A DNA stretch of 64,000 bases. It comes from Candidatus Skiveiella danica. Lineage in GTDB: Bacteria > Pseudomonadota > Gammaproteobacteria > Burkholderiales > Burkholderiaceae_C. Made by a program: the position numbers and the translations under genes. The stretch covers positions 248,001 to 312,000 of the forward strand of contig JADKHE010000001.1 of NCBI GenBank assembly GCA_016721925.1. The letters run 5' to 3'. The notes below the pieces were generated by a model. It was not told the origin of the DNA, searched no databases, and saw only the letters and a program-made list of their open reading frames with translations. This document shows positions 1-8,072 of this stretch, in pieces (position 1 is the first letter of the stretch; each line of letters opens with the position of its first letter).

Positions 1-504
1 ATCATCAACGGTGCCGCGCCAGCCGGATTGCGGTTTGCTGCGCATGTGGCGCTTTACAGCGGCGGCTGCACCGGCGCGGTGGCGGTGACGCCCAAGGCAG
101 GCGTCTTCAGCCCGGAACCCATGCTGTTTGTTCACGGTGACGCCGATGACTATGCGTACATGAGCGACTGCCAAAGCTATGCGCGACGGATTGCAGAGGC
201 CGGCACACCGACCGAATTTGTGGTGCTGGCCGGCGCGCGGCACAAGTTCGACGTGGACAACGGCCGGCGAATCAGCCTTCCGTCGAGCACGAAAAACAAG
301 GAGGGGTGCCCGCTGGAATTCGACATCGTCGAACTGAAGATGCGTGACCGACGCAACGGCGAGGCGCTGGCAGCAGAGAAGCTGCAGGCCATCAACCGGG
401 AGTTGTGCGCTGACAAGGGTGCGACCATGGAGGGCGACCGCAAGGCCCGCGAGGCGGCCGCCAAGGCGGTGCTTGATTTCCTGAAGAAGTCTTTCAAGGC
501 GTGA
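1..504 (+). CDS. Dienelactone hydrolase family protein, C-terminal part
   Basis: The reading frame is open from the first base of the window, so the N-terminus lies upstream; 167 residues are visible. The C-terminal half of an alpha/beta hydrolase of the dienelactone hydrolase type can be seen: an Asp in HGDADDY (about residue 48 of the visible part) and a His in GARHKFD (about residue 80) sit where the catalytic Asp and His of the family lie. The nucleophile would be upstream or in the first residues. Family members hydrolyse dienelactones or other small esters; the substrate here is unknown. A comB-like pseudogene follows 50 bp downstream. Identification rests on the spacing of these motifs, so family-level only. 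Confidence 0.7.
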   Translation: MINGAAPAGLRFAAHVALYSGGCTGAVAVTPKAGVFSPEPMLFVHGDADDYAYMSDCQSYARRIAEAGTPTEFVVLAGARHKFDVDNGRRISLPSSTKNKEGCPLEFDIVELKMRDRRNGEALAAEKLQAINRELCADKGATMEGDRKAREAAAKAVLDFLKKSFKA

Positions 505-555
505 GCAGGGCGTGAACGGGTGCCGGATTGACCCGCACTTCCTGATCGATGGATC

Positions 556-1086
556 ATGGAATTTTCCAGACGGTCTCTGAACCGGCCCGACCACCAGTCC
601 ACCGAGGCGGTGGCGCTGGCGCAAGGGGCTTTGGCGATCTATCTGGTCGAGGTGCCCACGGCGGCACAAGGCATTTGCGCGAGATTCGATCGCGTGGTGA
701 CTGTTGGGGCTTTGGACAGGGGCGACCCGGTCCCTGGTTTTCATTTTGGCAACTAGCCTTCCGCGCTGGCCGGTTCTGACCTAGCTGGCATGCATGTCGT
801 GATCAGCACCGCGGCCGGCGTGCGTGGCCTTCACCTGTTTCCTCGCGTGCGGCGACTGTATGCCGCCAGCCAGGTGTGCGCCGCGGCGACCGCTGAGGCG
901 ATTTGCCATGCAGGATCCGATGAGACGTCGACGAAGTTGCTGCCCTTGGAAGAGGCCTGCTTCTCCGCGATGCTGTTGTCCATGCTGCTCGGCGACAGGT
1001 CCATCCTGGATTTACTAAAGGAACGTTCGCTCACGCGAAGCCAGAATGCGCCGCGCGACTTTTGTCTACTCAAGGCCAAAGACTGA
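556..1086 (+). pseudogene. Decayed 2-phosphosulfolactate phosphatase (ComB-like) gene
   Basis: This frame aligns with the intact ComB-like protein at 37707-38423. Shared blocks are MxFSRxxLNR, AVALAQGALA, a GxPVPGFxFGN block and STAAGVRGLHLF followed by AASxVCAxATAEAI. Two lesions are visible. The stretch containing VVVIDVLRSFTT, a well conserved N-terminal segment of the family, is missing after about residue 15. A TAG stop at 754-756 stands where the intact copy has TCG (Ser), with the same frame continuing on both sides. After position about 910 the similarity becomes weak (an LLGD block) and the frame ends at 1086 well short of full length. It is therefore a non-functional remnant of a duplicate or of a second, diverged comB. 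Confidence 0.85.
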
Positions 1087-1498
1087 TTCAGCCTTAAATG
1101 GCCTGACTGCTCCTGGCGGTGCCCGGATCGGACAGAAACAGGTGCTTGGGAACCTTCGCGGGGGACGGACGGATATTCCGGCGTATTGGTCGGGCCACCC
1201 GCAAGCATTTGGCTTTGAATGACGGCAGATGGCGGACTCCAGGCACACTTTGGTTTGGCCCAAGTGTTGGCTGCCGCCGCACAAATGATGGACAAACAAA
1301 CATAAAGACCGCAACCTACCCTTGACGGTTGGATCTGGCCGTCGCCGAAAAGTGGGTGGATACGGAGCGAAGACGCTATGCCAACGGTCGCGCGGGCCTT
1401 GTTTCGGCAGTTCGACGCTTTCTTGGCAGGTTCCCATTGCGGAATGCCAGTTAGCTGCTATGAATTCAGGAATGATTTGTCCCCGCTACACTCTGCTC
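1087..1498. other. Non-coding stretch after the pseudogene
   Basis: About 410 bp without a convincing gene. Short open frames on both strands have no recognisable domains. The only structure I see is one copy of the dispersed AGCTAT repeat near 1412-1470, listed separately. No clear promoter for the downstream secreted protein could be identified. Confidence 0.5.
1412..1470 (+). repeat. Dispersed AGCTAT repeat, copy 1
   Basis: The core CCCATTG (1433-1439) is followed by GGAATG and then by GCTATGAATTC. Without gaps, 24 of 35 positions match the copy at 34673-34707. It lies 30 bp upstream of the secreted-protein gene starting at 1499. One of ten convincing copies of this repeat in the window. 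Confidence 0.7.
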
Positions 1499-1879
1499 AT
1501 GAAGACCCGTAGCAACCCGAAGCTGGCTGCTCTTTGCGCATTCGCTGCACTGGCCGGACTGATGCCCCTCGGCCCGGCGCATGCCGCAAAAGGCACGATT
1601 TCAGCGGTCAACCGCAAGTGCGTCTCCATCTCCACGCCAGCAGGCTTTGTCCTGGTTAGGGGTTGGATCAACGCCCCGGTCGGAACCACCGTGGAAGGCC
1701 CTTTCGACGTGTTCGGCAGGGTGCCGATCTTCGATCAGGACGGCAAGGACCTGACGGGTGGCGTCGACCGGGCCTATGACGAAAACGGCAACGAGGTTGA
1801 TGAATCGGCCTACATCGAGGACTTCGGACTCAGCGCAGACGGGCTTCGTACGAAATGGTCTTACATGTGTGAAAGCTAG
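1499..1879 (+). CDS. Small secreted protein of unknown function
   Basis: A 126-residue protein. The start at 1499 is chosen because it opens directly onto a clear Sec signal peptide: basic MKTRSNPK, a hydrophobic core LAALCAFAALAGLMPLG, and a likely cleavage after PAHA (about residue 29). The mature part has about 97 residues, with a VPIFDQDGKDL segment and an acidic C-terminal half (YDENGNEVDESAYIEDFG) ending in YMCES. Two Cys residues in the mature protein could form a disulfide. No family recognised. No strong Shine-Dalgarno is visible at this start; an in-frame ATG at 1460 is a weaker alternative. Confidence 0.6.
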   Translation: MKTRSNPKLAALCAFAALAGLMPLGPAHAAKGTISAVNRKCVSISTPAGFVLVRGWINAPVGTTVEGPFDVFGRVPIFDQDGKDLTGGVDRAYDENGNEVDESAYIEDFGLSADGLRTKWSYMCES

Positions 1880-2066
1880 GCGCCCCTGCGGCGCCGCGAT
1901 GCGAGGAGCCACCTGCGAGCGCTCAAAGGCAGGGCCCGTGCCGGCCGGTCAGCACACGAATTTAACATCGGAAAAACAGAAATATGAAGCAGTTTTATTC
2001 TACTTTTTATAGAGCAAAATGGCTTCACACTATCTGCTGCTGCGGCTCAACGATAAGGAAACGATC

Positions 2067-2480
2067 ATGCTCTACGGACTCATCTGGTTTGGGGTATTCG
2101 GCCTGTTGGCATTTTGGTCTCTGGTGGCCTGGGCGGTGCATGCGGTCGCCGTATGGGCGCTCTCGAATGCCGGGGTGTTGACCGGCTCCGCATGGGGCGT
2201 CGAAGGACTTCGCCTGCCGCAGTGGTTGTCCCCCTGGGTTCCGCCGGAGATCGTCCAGGCGATGACTTCGCTGCTGTCGAGCCTCGCGCCTTTTGCCGAG
2301 TGGCTGCTTCAGGCTGTGCCGGCGTTGGCCGGTGGCCTGACCGTGGTGACCTGGGTGATCTGGGGCCTCGGCGGCGCGCTGCTGGTCCTTCTGGGGGTGG
2401 GGTTGAACCTGCTGGCTGCAATGTGGCGCCGCCGCGGTGGCGGTTCCAGGGTCAAGCCGCGTCCGCTGTTGGCCGCATAG
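2067..2480 (+). CDS. Small integral membrane protein, unknown function
   Basis: A 137-residue protein. The start at 2067 is supported by AAGGAA at 2055-2060, six bases upstream. The sequence is dominated by two long hydrophobic stretches, about residues 4-32 (IWFGVFGLLAFWSLVAWAV) and 85-117 (VVTWVIWGLGGALLVLLGVG), separated by a Trp/Pro-rich loop that may itself be amphipathic. The C-terminus is basic (MWRRRGGGSRVKPR), which would place it in the cytoplasm. I recognise the general look of small proteobacterial membrane proteins but no named family. It precedes the antiporter gene by 163 bp, so co-transcription is possible but not shown. Confidence 0.65.
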   Translation: MLYGLIWFGVFGLLAFWSLVAWAVHAVAVWALSNAGVLTGSAWGVEGLRLPQWLSPWVPPEIVQAMTSLLSSLAPFAEWLLQAVPALAGGLTVVTWVIWGLGGALLVLLGVGLNLLAAMWRRRGGGSRVKPRPLLAA

Positions 2481-2643
2481 ATGGAAGGCGCTTGTCCCGC
2501 TGACGCGATGCGTTGGCTGCACGCTACGCGGAACTTTCGACCTAGTCGGGGCGCACCGGCGCGGCGAAGAGGCTGACCCCTGAACGGTCCCATGGGCGGG
2601 CCGGTCTGCGCAGGGCAGATATTAGCAGCTATAGTGCCCGATC

Positions 2644-3729
2644 ATGAACATGCTCCTGTTTCTAGGTGGCCTGATCCTGTTGGTCCTGGGCGCCAACGTG
2701 CTGGTGCGCGGCGCGTCCAAGCTGGCTTTGTCATTCGGCATCAGCCCGCTCGTCGTGGGACTGACCATCGTCGCTTTCGGCACCAGCGCACCTGAGGTCG
2801 CGGTGAGCGTCGGTGCCGTACTCGACGGCAAGACCGACATCGCCATCGGCAACGTGGTGGGCAGCAACATCTTCAATGTGCTGTTCATTCTGGGCATCAG
2901 CGCCTTGATCGCCCCGCTGGTGGTCAACATTCAATTGATTCGGCAGGAGGTGCCGATCATGTTGGGTGCGAGCCTGATGCTGCTGGCCTTCACGTTGGAC
3001 GGCAAGCTTTCGTTCCTGGAGGGCGGCTCGCTGTTTGCGCTGCTCGCGGCCTACACCGTTTTCCTGGTTGTGCAGTCGCGCCGCGAGACCCAGGCCGCCA
3101 AGGACGAGTTCGCCGAGTCCGTCCAGCCTGCGCAGGCCGGCGCCTGGGACAGTCACTGGGTGGTACAGGTCGGTCTGATCGCCGTCGGCCTGGCAGCGCT
3201 GGTGTTCGGCTCGGACTACCTGGTCCGGGCCTCGGTCAGTTTCGCCAAGGCCTTGGGCGTGAGCGACCTCGTTATCGGTCTGACCATCGTGGCCGCCGGC
3301 ACCAGCATGCCCGAGGTGGCCACCAGCATCACCGCAGCCATCAAGGGCGAACGCGACATCGCGGTCGGCAACGTGGTCGGCAGCAACACGTTCAACATCC
3401 TGGGCTGCCTCGGACTGTCAGGGCTGGTATCGGGCGACCTGGGCCTGGTCATTGCGCCGTCGTTGCTGGCCTTCGACGTCTGGGTCATGCTGGCGGTCGC
3501 GCTGGCCTGCCTGCCGGTTTTCATGACCGGGCGCGAGATTGCACGGTGGGAGGGCGGTGTCTTTCTCGGCTACTACGGGGCCTACGTGGCTTACCTGATC
3601 CTGGCCGCTCAGCAACACGACGCGCTGCCAGCCTTCTCAGGCCTGATGCTGGGCTTCGTCGTGCCCCTGACGTTGGTGACGCTGGTGGCGATGGTGATCC
3701 GCCGTCCGGCTCCAGTCCGGCAGCGGTAA
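2644..3729 (+). CDS. Calcium/sodium antiporter, CaCA family (YrbG-like)
   Basis: A 361-residue inner-membrane exchanger with about ten hydrophobic segments. The two inverted alpha repeats that define the Ca2+:cation antiporter family are plain: GLTIVAFGTSAPE followed by GNVVGSNIFN (residues about 40-80), and GLTIVAAGTSMPE followed by GNVVGSNTFN (about 215-255). The conserved Glu in each TS(A/M)PE and the Asn in each GSNxFN are the cation-coordinating positions. A hydrophilic loop (about 140-165) joins the halves. Length fits YrbG-type bacterial members, which exchange Ca2+ or Na+ for H+/Na+; the ion cannot be told from sequence. The gene stands alone, convergent with the NYN-domain gene. Confidence 0.93.
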   Translation: MNMLLFLGGLILLVLGANVLVRGASKLALSFGISPLVVGLTIVAFGTSAPEVAVSVGAVLDGKTDIAIGNVVGSNIFNVLFILGISALIAPLVVNIQLIRQEVPIMLGASLMLLAFTLDGKLSFLEGGSLFALLAAYTVFLVVQSRRETQAAKDEFAESVQPAQAGAWDSHWVVQVGLIAVGLAALVFGSDYLVRASVSFAKALGVSDLVIGLTIVAAGTSMPEVATSITAAIKGERDIAVGNVVGSNTFNILGCLGLSGLVSGDLGLVIAPSLLAFDVWVMLAVALACLPVFMTGREIARWEGGVFLGYYGAYVAYLILAAQQHDALPAFSGLMLGFVVPLTLVTLVAMVIRRPAPVRQR

Positions 3730-3773
3730 GCGCATTCGTTCTTCCGACAGCGTGGTCGGCTGGACTGTCGGAC

Positions 3774-5174
3774 TCAGCTGTTTTCAGGCTTGGATGCCGC
3801 CTTGCGCGGACGGCGCAGACGGGCAACTGGTTTGCCGAGGGGTTCGGTCGCTGCTCCGCTCTCCGCCGCCGCGGCTTGCGGCTCTGCTGCAACCGTTTGC
3901 GACGGCGCGAAGGGATCTGCATTCAAGGACGCGTCGTCCGGCGCTGCCGCCCGCCCAGCCGATTTGCGGCCGCCCCGGCTGCGGCGGCGCGGTTCGCCTT
4001 GGTTCGTTGGGGGCTCCTGCTGCGCGCCCGCGTCCGGCTCCGGTGCGGCAGGCGAGTCGGTGGCGTCGGCAGCCGCGTTGGCGTCGTCATTCATGGCCGC
4101 AGCCGCAATGTCCGCAGGCGTCGCATCGCGCCGGCGGCCTCGGCGGCCGCGCTCGCCGCGATCTCCTCGCTCGGTCCTATCATCCCGTTCGCCGCCGTCC
4201 GGTACAGGATCGGTGGTGCTGGCGGGCGCTGGCGTGGCTGCGGCGGGTTCCTGCTGGAAGTAGCGCGAGGGCGGGCGTTCCGCCGGCCCCTCGGCGCGCG
4301 GGGGCGCGGCTGGGGGCTGGCTCGGGCTTGTGCCAGCCGTAGGGCTGTTCGGACCGCTGTGGCGGAATACATAGGCGCCGGACTTTTCGTCGCGCCCGAA
4401 CGCCAGCAGGCGCAGGGCCTGGGCTTCCTCCAGCAGGTTGCCGAAGCTGCGGAACCCGTAGGCGCCCTCGCTGAAGCCGGGGTTGCGGCGCTTGATGGCT
4501 TCCTTCAGCACCGAGGCCCAGATCTTGCCGCTGTCGCCGCGCTCGGCCACCAGCGCTTCGAAGGTTTCCACGGCAATTTCCACGCCCGCCAGGCGGCGGC
4601 GCTCCTGGTCTTCGCGGCGGGCGCGCTCTTCCTCGGGCGCGCGGCGTGGCGCGGGCTGCTCGTCGGCAGGCTGGCGCCGGGCGGTGGCGCGCTGCTTCTC
4701 GCGCACCAGGTCGTCGTAGAAGATGAACTCGTCGCAGTTGGCGATCAGCAGGTCGCTGGTGGAATTCTTCACGCCCACGCCGATCACCTGCTTGGCGTTC
4801 TCACGCAGCTTGGAGACCAGCGGCGAGAAGTCCGAGTCGCCGCTGATGATGACGAAGGTGTTGACGTGGCTCTTGGTGTAGCACAGGTCCAGCGCGTCCA
4901 CCACCAGGCGGATGTCGGCCGAGTTCTTGCCGGACTGGCGCACATGCGGAATTTCGATCAGCTCGAACGCCGCCTCGTGCATGGTGGCCTTGAAGGCCTT
5001 GTAGCGCTCCCAGTCGCAGTAGGCTTTCTTGACCACGATGCTGCCCTTGAGCAGCAGGCGTTCGAGCACGCGCTTGATGTCGAACTTTTCGTACTTGGCG
5101 TCGCGCACGCCGAGGGCGACGTTCTCGAAGTCGCAGAACAGCGCCATGCTGAGGGTGTCGGGAGATGAGGCCAT
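3774..5174 (-). CDS. NYN-domain protein (LabA/DUF88 type) with OST-HTH domain
   Basis: A 466-residue protein. Residues about 10-150 form a NYN (PIN-like) nuclease domain: ALFCDFENV with the first acidic residue, KNSADIRLVVDAL, and VIISGDSDFSPLV with further acidic residues expected to bind metal. A second domain around 185-260 (FEALVAERGDSGKIWASVLK... YGFRSFGNLLEEA) looks like an OST-HTH/LOTUS RNA-binding module. The remaining 200 residues are a low-complexity Pro/Ala/Glu/Arg tail, probably disordered. The family joins a probable ribonuclease to an RNA-binding module; substrates in bacteria are mostly unknown. An alternative start is the Met of MALFCDF at 5147. It is divergent from the acyltransferase gene. 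Confidence 0.88.
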   Translation of the reverse strand: MASSPDTLSMALFCDFENVALGVRDAKYEKFDIKRVLERLLLKGSIVVKKAYCDWERYKAFKATMHEAAFELIEIPHVRQSGKNSADIRLVVDALDLCYTKSHVNTFVIISGDSDFSPLVSKLRENAKQVIGVGVKNSTSDLLIANCDEFIFYDDLVREKQRATARRQPADEQPAPRRAPEEERARREDQERRRLAGVEIAVETFEALVAERGDSGKIWASVLKEAIKRRNPGFSEGAYGFRSFGNLLEEAQALRLLAFGRDEKSGAYVFRHSGPNSPTAGTSPSQPPAAPPRAEGPAERPPSRYFQQEPAAATPAPASTTDPVPDGGERDDRTERGDRGERGRRGRRRDATPADIAAAAMNDDANAAADATDSPAAPEPDAGAQQEPPTNQGEPRRRSRGGRKSAGRAAAPDDASLNADPFAPSQTVAAEPQAAAAESGAATEPLGKPVARLRRPRKAASKPENS

Positions 5175-5383
5175 GTCGGTTTCCGTTGGGGCTTAAAGCT
5201 GGATCATCCCACGTGCGCGGGGTGCTGCAGCGCCGCCGGGAGGCGCCCCGGGCCGGGCGGTGCCGGGCAATCTGCGCAAATCTTGATGCAGCCGGGGTTC
5301 GCCGGCGGTGCGGCGGCGCACACTGGCGGGCACGGTCCTGCGCCGCGGGCGCGGCTTCGGGACCGGAACAGAGGAGACCCATC

Positions 5384-6922
5384 ATGAAAACCCTGAGTGG
5401 CGTCGACGGTGCCTTTCTGCACCTGGAGACCCCCGAGACGCCGATGCACGTCGGCTCCCTGAGCCTGTTCGAGCTTCCGGCTGGCTACAAGGGCAACTTC
5501 TTCGCGGATGTGAAGAAGGAGATCCGCAAGCGCCTGAGCCTGGTGCCGGTGTTCACCCGCAAGCTGGCGGCGATGCCGCTGCAGTTTGCCAACCCGGCCT
5601 GGATCACGCAGGCGCGGGTCGATCTCGGCTACCACCTGCAACACCTGAAGCTACCCGCGCCCGGCACTCAGGCGCAGCTGGAGGACTGTGTCGGCGCGCT
5701 GCACTCCGAGCTGCTGGACCGCAGCCAGCCGCTGTGGCGGCTCTACATCATCGACGGGCTGCAGTCGGGGCTGGTGGGCTACTACGTCAAGGTCCACCAT
5801 GCGGTGCTGGACGGCCAGGCCGGCGTGATGCTGGCGCAGGCGCTGTTCGACGTCACGCCCCAGCCCCGAGTGATCGAAAAGGGTGCGCCGCTGCACGCCG
5901 AGCATCCCGGCATGGGTGAGCTGGCCGCAGCCGCTTTGCGGCACGATGTGGGCCAGTACATCAAGCTGGTGCGCCACCTGCCCGACGTGGTGAAGGCGCT
6001 GACCGGAATGTTCGGCTCCCGGGCACCGGCGCAAGCCAAGGGCCGACTGGGCCAGAACTTCTCGTTTGGCCCGAAGACGCCGCTGAACGGGCCGATCACC
6101 GGGGAACGGGGCTTTGCTGCCGTCTCCATTCCGATGGCCACCCTCAAGCAGCTGGCGGTTGCCCACGAGGCCAAGCTCAACGACGTGGTCATGGCGCTGT
6201 GCAGCGGCGCGCTGCGGCGCTACCTGGCGGCACATGGAGGCATTCCGAAAAGGCCGCTGATCGCCTCGATGCCGATATCGCTGCGCGCGGCGGGCAACAC
6301 CGAATACACCACGCAGGCCACGCTGAGCCTGGTCAACCTGAACACCCACATCGCTGATCCGGTCAAGCGCCTGCTGGCGATCCGCGACGCAGCCGGTGCC
6401 GTGAAGGCGATGGCCCAACGGGCCAAGGGCGTCATCCCGACCGACTTTCCGTCCATCGGCGTGCCTTGGGTGCTGCACGGGCTGGCCTCCCTCTACGGCC
6501 GCTCGGGGCTGGCCGGGGCGATGCCGCCGGTGGCCAATGTGGTGATCTCCAACGTGCCGGGGCCGCAAGTGCCGCTGTACGCGAGCGGTGCGCGCATGGC
6601 CACTTACTGGCCGCTGTCCATCCCGGAGCACGGCGTGGGGCTGAACCTCACGGTGATGAGTTATGCGGGCGCAATGGGATTCGGCTTCACGACGGCACGC
6701 AGCGCTGTGCCCGACGCGCGCGAGCTGACGGCGGCCCTTCTGGCGGCGCTGGACGAACTGGTGGGGCGCACTCCGGCGGCGACGCCGCGCAAGCCAGCGC
6801 CACCACCGAAGGTGGACAGTGTCAAAAAGGCCGTGAAAGCCACAACACGCGCGCAGTCCGGGACCGCATCGGTGCGGGCAGCGAGCGGCCGCACACGGCG
6901 CGTCGGCGCTCAGAAGCCGTAG
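5384..6922 (+). CDS. Wax ester synthase/diacylglycerol acyltransferase-like (WS/DGAT)
   Basis: A 512-residue protein. The start at 5384 has GAGGAG at 5371-5376, seven bases upstream. The active-site motif HHAVLDG (HHxxxDG) is at about residues 143-149, preceded by PLWRLYIIDGL, and the C-terminal WS/DGAT domain shows NVVISNVPGP and the family-typical GxGLNLTVMSYAG. The N-terminus MKTLSGVDGAFLHLET is also typical. Such enzymes esterify fatty acyl-CoA to fatty alcohol or diacylglycerol to make storage wax esters or triacylglycerol. The last 60 residues are an Ala/Lys/Arg-rich extension absent from the core fold. Its 3' end overlaps the convergent mipA-like gene by 13 bp. Confidence 0.93.
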   Translation: MKTLSGVDGAFLHLETPETPMHVGSLSLFELPAGYKGNFFADVKKEIRKRLSLVPVFTRKLAAMPLQFANPAWITQARVDLGYHLQHLKLPAPGTQAQLEDCVGALHSELLDRSQPLWRLYIIDGLQSGLVGYYVKVHHAVLDGQAGVMLAQALFDVTPQPRVIEKGAPLHAEHPGMGELAAAALRHDVGQYIKLVRHLPDVVKALTGMFGSRAPAQAKGRLGQNFSFGPKTPLNGPITGERGFAAVSIPMATLKQLAVAHEAKLNDVVMALCSGALRRYLAAHGGIPKRPLIASMPISLRAAGNTEYTTQATLSLVNLNTHIADPVKRLLAIRDAAGAVKAMAQRAKGVIPTDFPSIGVPWVLHGLASLYGRSGLAGAMPPVANVVISNVPGPQVPLYASGARMATYWPLSIPEHGVGLNLTVMSYAGAMGFGFTTARSAVPDARELTAALLAALDELVGRTPAATPRKPAPPPKVDSVKKAVKATTRAQSGTASVRAASGRTRRVGAQKP

Positions 6923-7725
6923 GTCAGCGCGACGACACCTGAGAAGACGTTGGGCTGCAGGGACAGCGGGCTGTCCTTGGCGCTGCCTTGCAGCATGTCG
7001 TAGCTCACGGCCGCGGTGATCACCATGCGCGGGCTCATCAGGTAGGTGGCCGAGAGGCTGGCACGCAGGTCTCGCAGGCCCGCCGAGGGGGTGTACGGAG
7101 CGTAGCCGCTGGTGGTTGATTGGGCTTCGGTCACACCGAAGTAGGACTGCATGTAGGCCTGGTTCGCCCAGGTGCCCGAGACACCAGCACCCATGCGCCA
7201 GTTGGGGGCAACGGCGGTCGAGTAGGTCGCGCCCAGGTTCAGCAAGGCCCCGTTGCTGGAGTTGCCGGCGCCATAGCGAAGCGATGACGTGGCCACGAGT
7301 TCGCGGCTGAACGAGTAGTTGAAGAACGCGCCCAACTCGCCTCGCAGGTTGACGTCGCCCATGCCCGCCAGTGCGGGCGAGCGGCTCTCGCTGCGACCGA
7401 AATCCAGCGTGGCACGCAGGCCATAGTCGATGGCCTGGTCTTTCGAGAAGTTGTAGCCGATGCCGTTGGAGGTGCCGGCAAACCAGCCATTGGCCCATTG
7501 GTATTCCAGCTGCGGCAACAGCAGGTTGCGGGCTTCCTCCGAGCCCTGGTAGGCCCGTCCGGCCACGAAGGCGATGCCGACCCAGCGGCCATCTTCACCC
7601 GGCGCGGCGCCGAAATTGCGCACCACATCGAAGGCCTGCCCGAAGGCGGCGGGTGTCGCAGCAGCCAGACAGGCGAGCAGGGCGGCGGACGGGAGCAGAC
7701 GGCGGGGGGCAAACGCTGGTTTCAT
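6910..7725 (-). CDS. MipA/OmpV family outer-membrane protein
   Basis: A 271-residue protein with a signal peptide (MKPAFAPRRLLPSAALLACLAA..., cleavage near AFGQA). The mature chain has alternating beta-strand character throughout and ends in a terminal Phe (VVALTYGF), the usual sorting signal of outer-membrane barrels. Segments such as LLLPQLEYQW, IGYNFSKDQAIDYGLRA and the SPRMVITAAVSYD-like closing strands fit the MipA/OmpV family, whose founding member links MltA to penicillin-binding proteins; others are small barrels of unclear role. A GTG start at 7758 would add 11 residues in front of the signal peptide and is less likely. An AGCTAT repeat lies upstream. Confidence 0.82.
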   Translation of the reverse strand: MKPAFAPRRLLPSAALLACLAAATPAAFGQAFDVVRNFGAAPGEDGRWVGIAFVAGRAYQGSEEARNLLLPQLEYQWANGWFAGTSNGIGYNFSKDQAIDYGLRATLDFGRSESRSPALAGMGDVNLRGELGAFFNYSFSRELVATSSLRYGAGNSSNGALLNLGATYSTAVAPNWRMGAGVSGTWANQAYMQSYFGVTEAQSTTSGYAPYTPSAGLRDLRASLSATYLMSPRMVITAAVSYDMLQGSAKDSPLSLQPNVFSGVVALTYGF

Positions 7726-7758
7726 CTTGGTGGCTCGGTGATGGAAAGGGGAACGCAC

Positions 7759-8072
7759 CCCGCGGCGGAGGCGTCAGGCGCGATGGCGATCATAAACGGC
7801 CAATTGCGAAGCTGAGCAGCGCCCACGACGGTGCCTTTTTTCATTCGGAAGGCGGCTACGGCCTGGTTCATGGTCCGTTTCTGCATTTGCCCAGCGCCAA
7901 TTGGTCGCAATTAGCTATCAAAATGGAAGTTATTCCGAACCCTTTGTCCTGCGGTGGAGGAGGACTTTGGCAATACCGCACGGGCCACCGGCGCGGAAAG
8001 GGAACTTCATAATCGCACCTTGGCACCGGAATGCGCCTTTCCTGTGCTGGCTGTCTTCTTCAAACGCACCCC
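7759..8072. other. Divergent intergenic region between mipA-like gene and transporter operon
   Basis: About 310 bp separate the mipA-like gene (minus) from the adaptor gene (plus). It must hold both promoters. The only clear structure is one AGCTAT repeat copy (7868-7934). Nothing else is confidently assignable. Confidence 0.5.
7868..7934 (+). repeat. Dispersed AGCTAT repeat, copy 2
   Basis: Core CCCAGCGCC at 7890-7898, then TTGGTCG and TTAGCTATCAAAAT at about 7911-7924. It matches the copy inside lpxK at 25 of 35 ungapped positions. It lies in the divergent promoter region between the mipA-like gene and the ABC transporter operon. Confidence 0.8.

Noticed and set aside
2620..2643. TATTAGCAGCTATAG upstream of the antiporter as another AGCTAT repeat
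   Set aside because: Only the AGCTAT hexamer matches; the CCCAGCG and GGTCATTTT blocks are missing.
3546..5168. A 540-residue frame on the plus strand opposite the NYN-domain gene
   Set aside because: Arg/Ala/Val-rich sequence without domains; it mirrors a real gene whose domain motifs are clear. High GC makes such open antisense frames common.
5651..7498. A 615-residue minus-strand frame over the WS/DGAT gene and part of the mipA-like gene
   Set aside because: It spans the opposite strand of two well-supported genes and is His/Arg/Gln-rich, typical of antisense translation at high GC.
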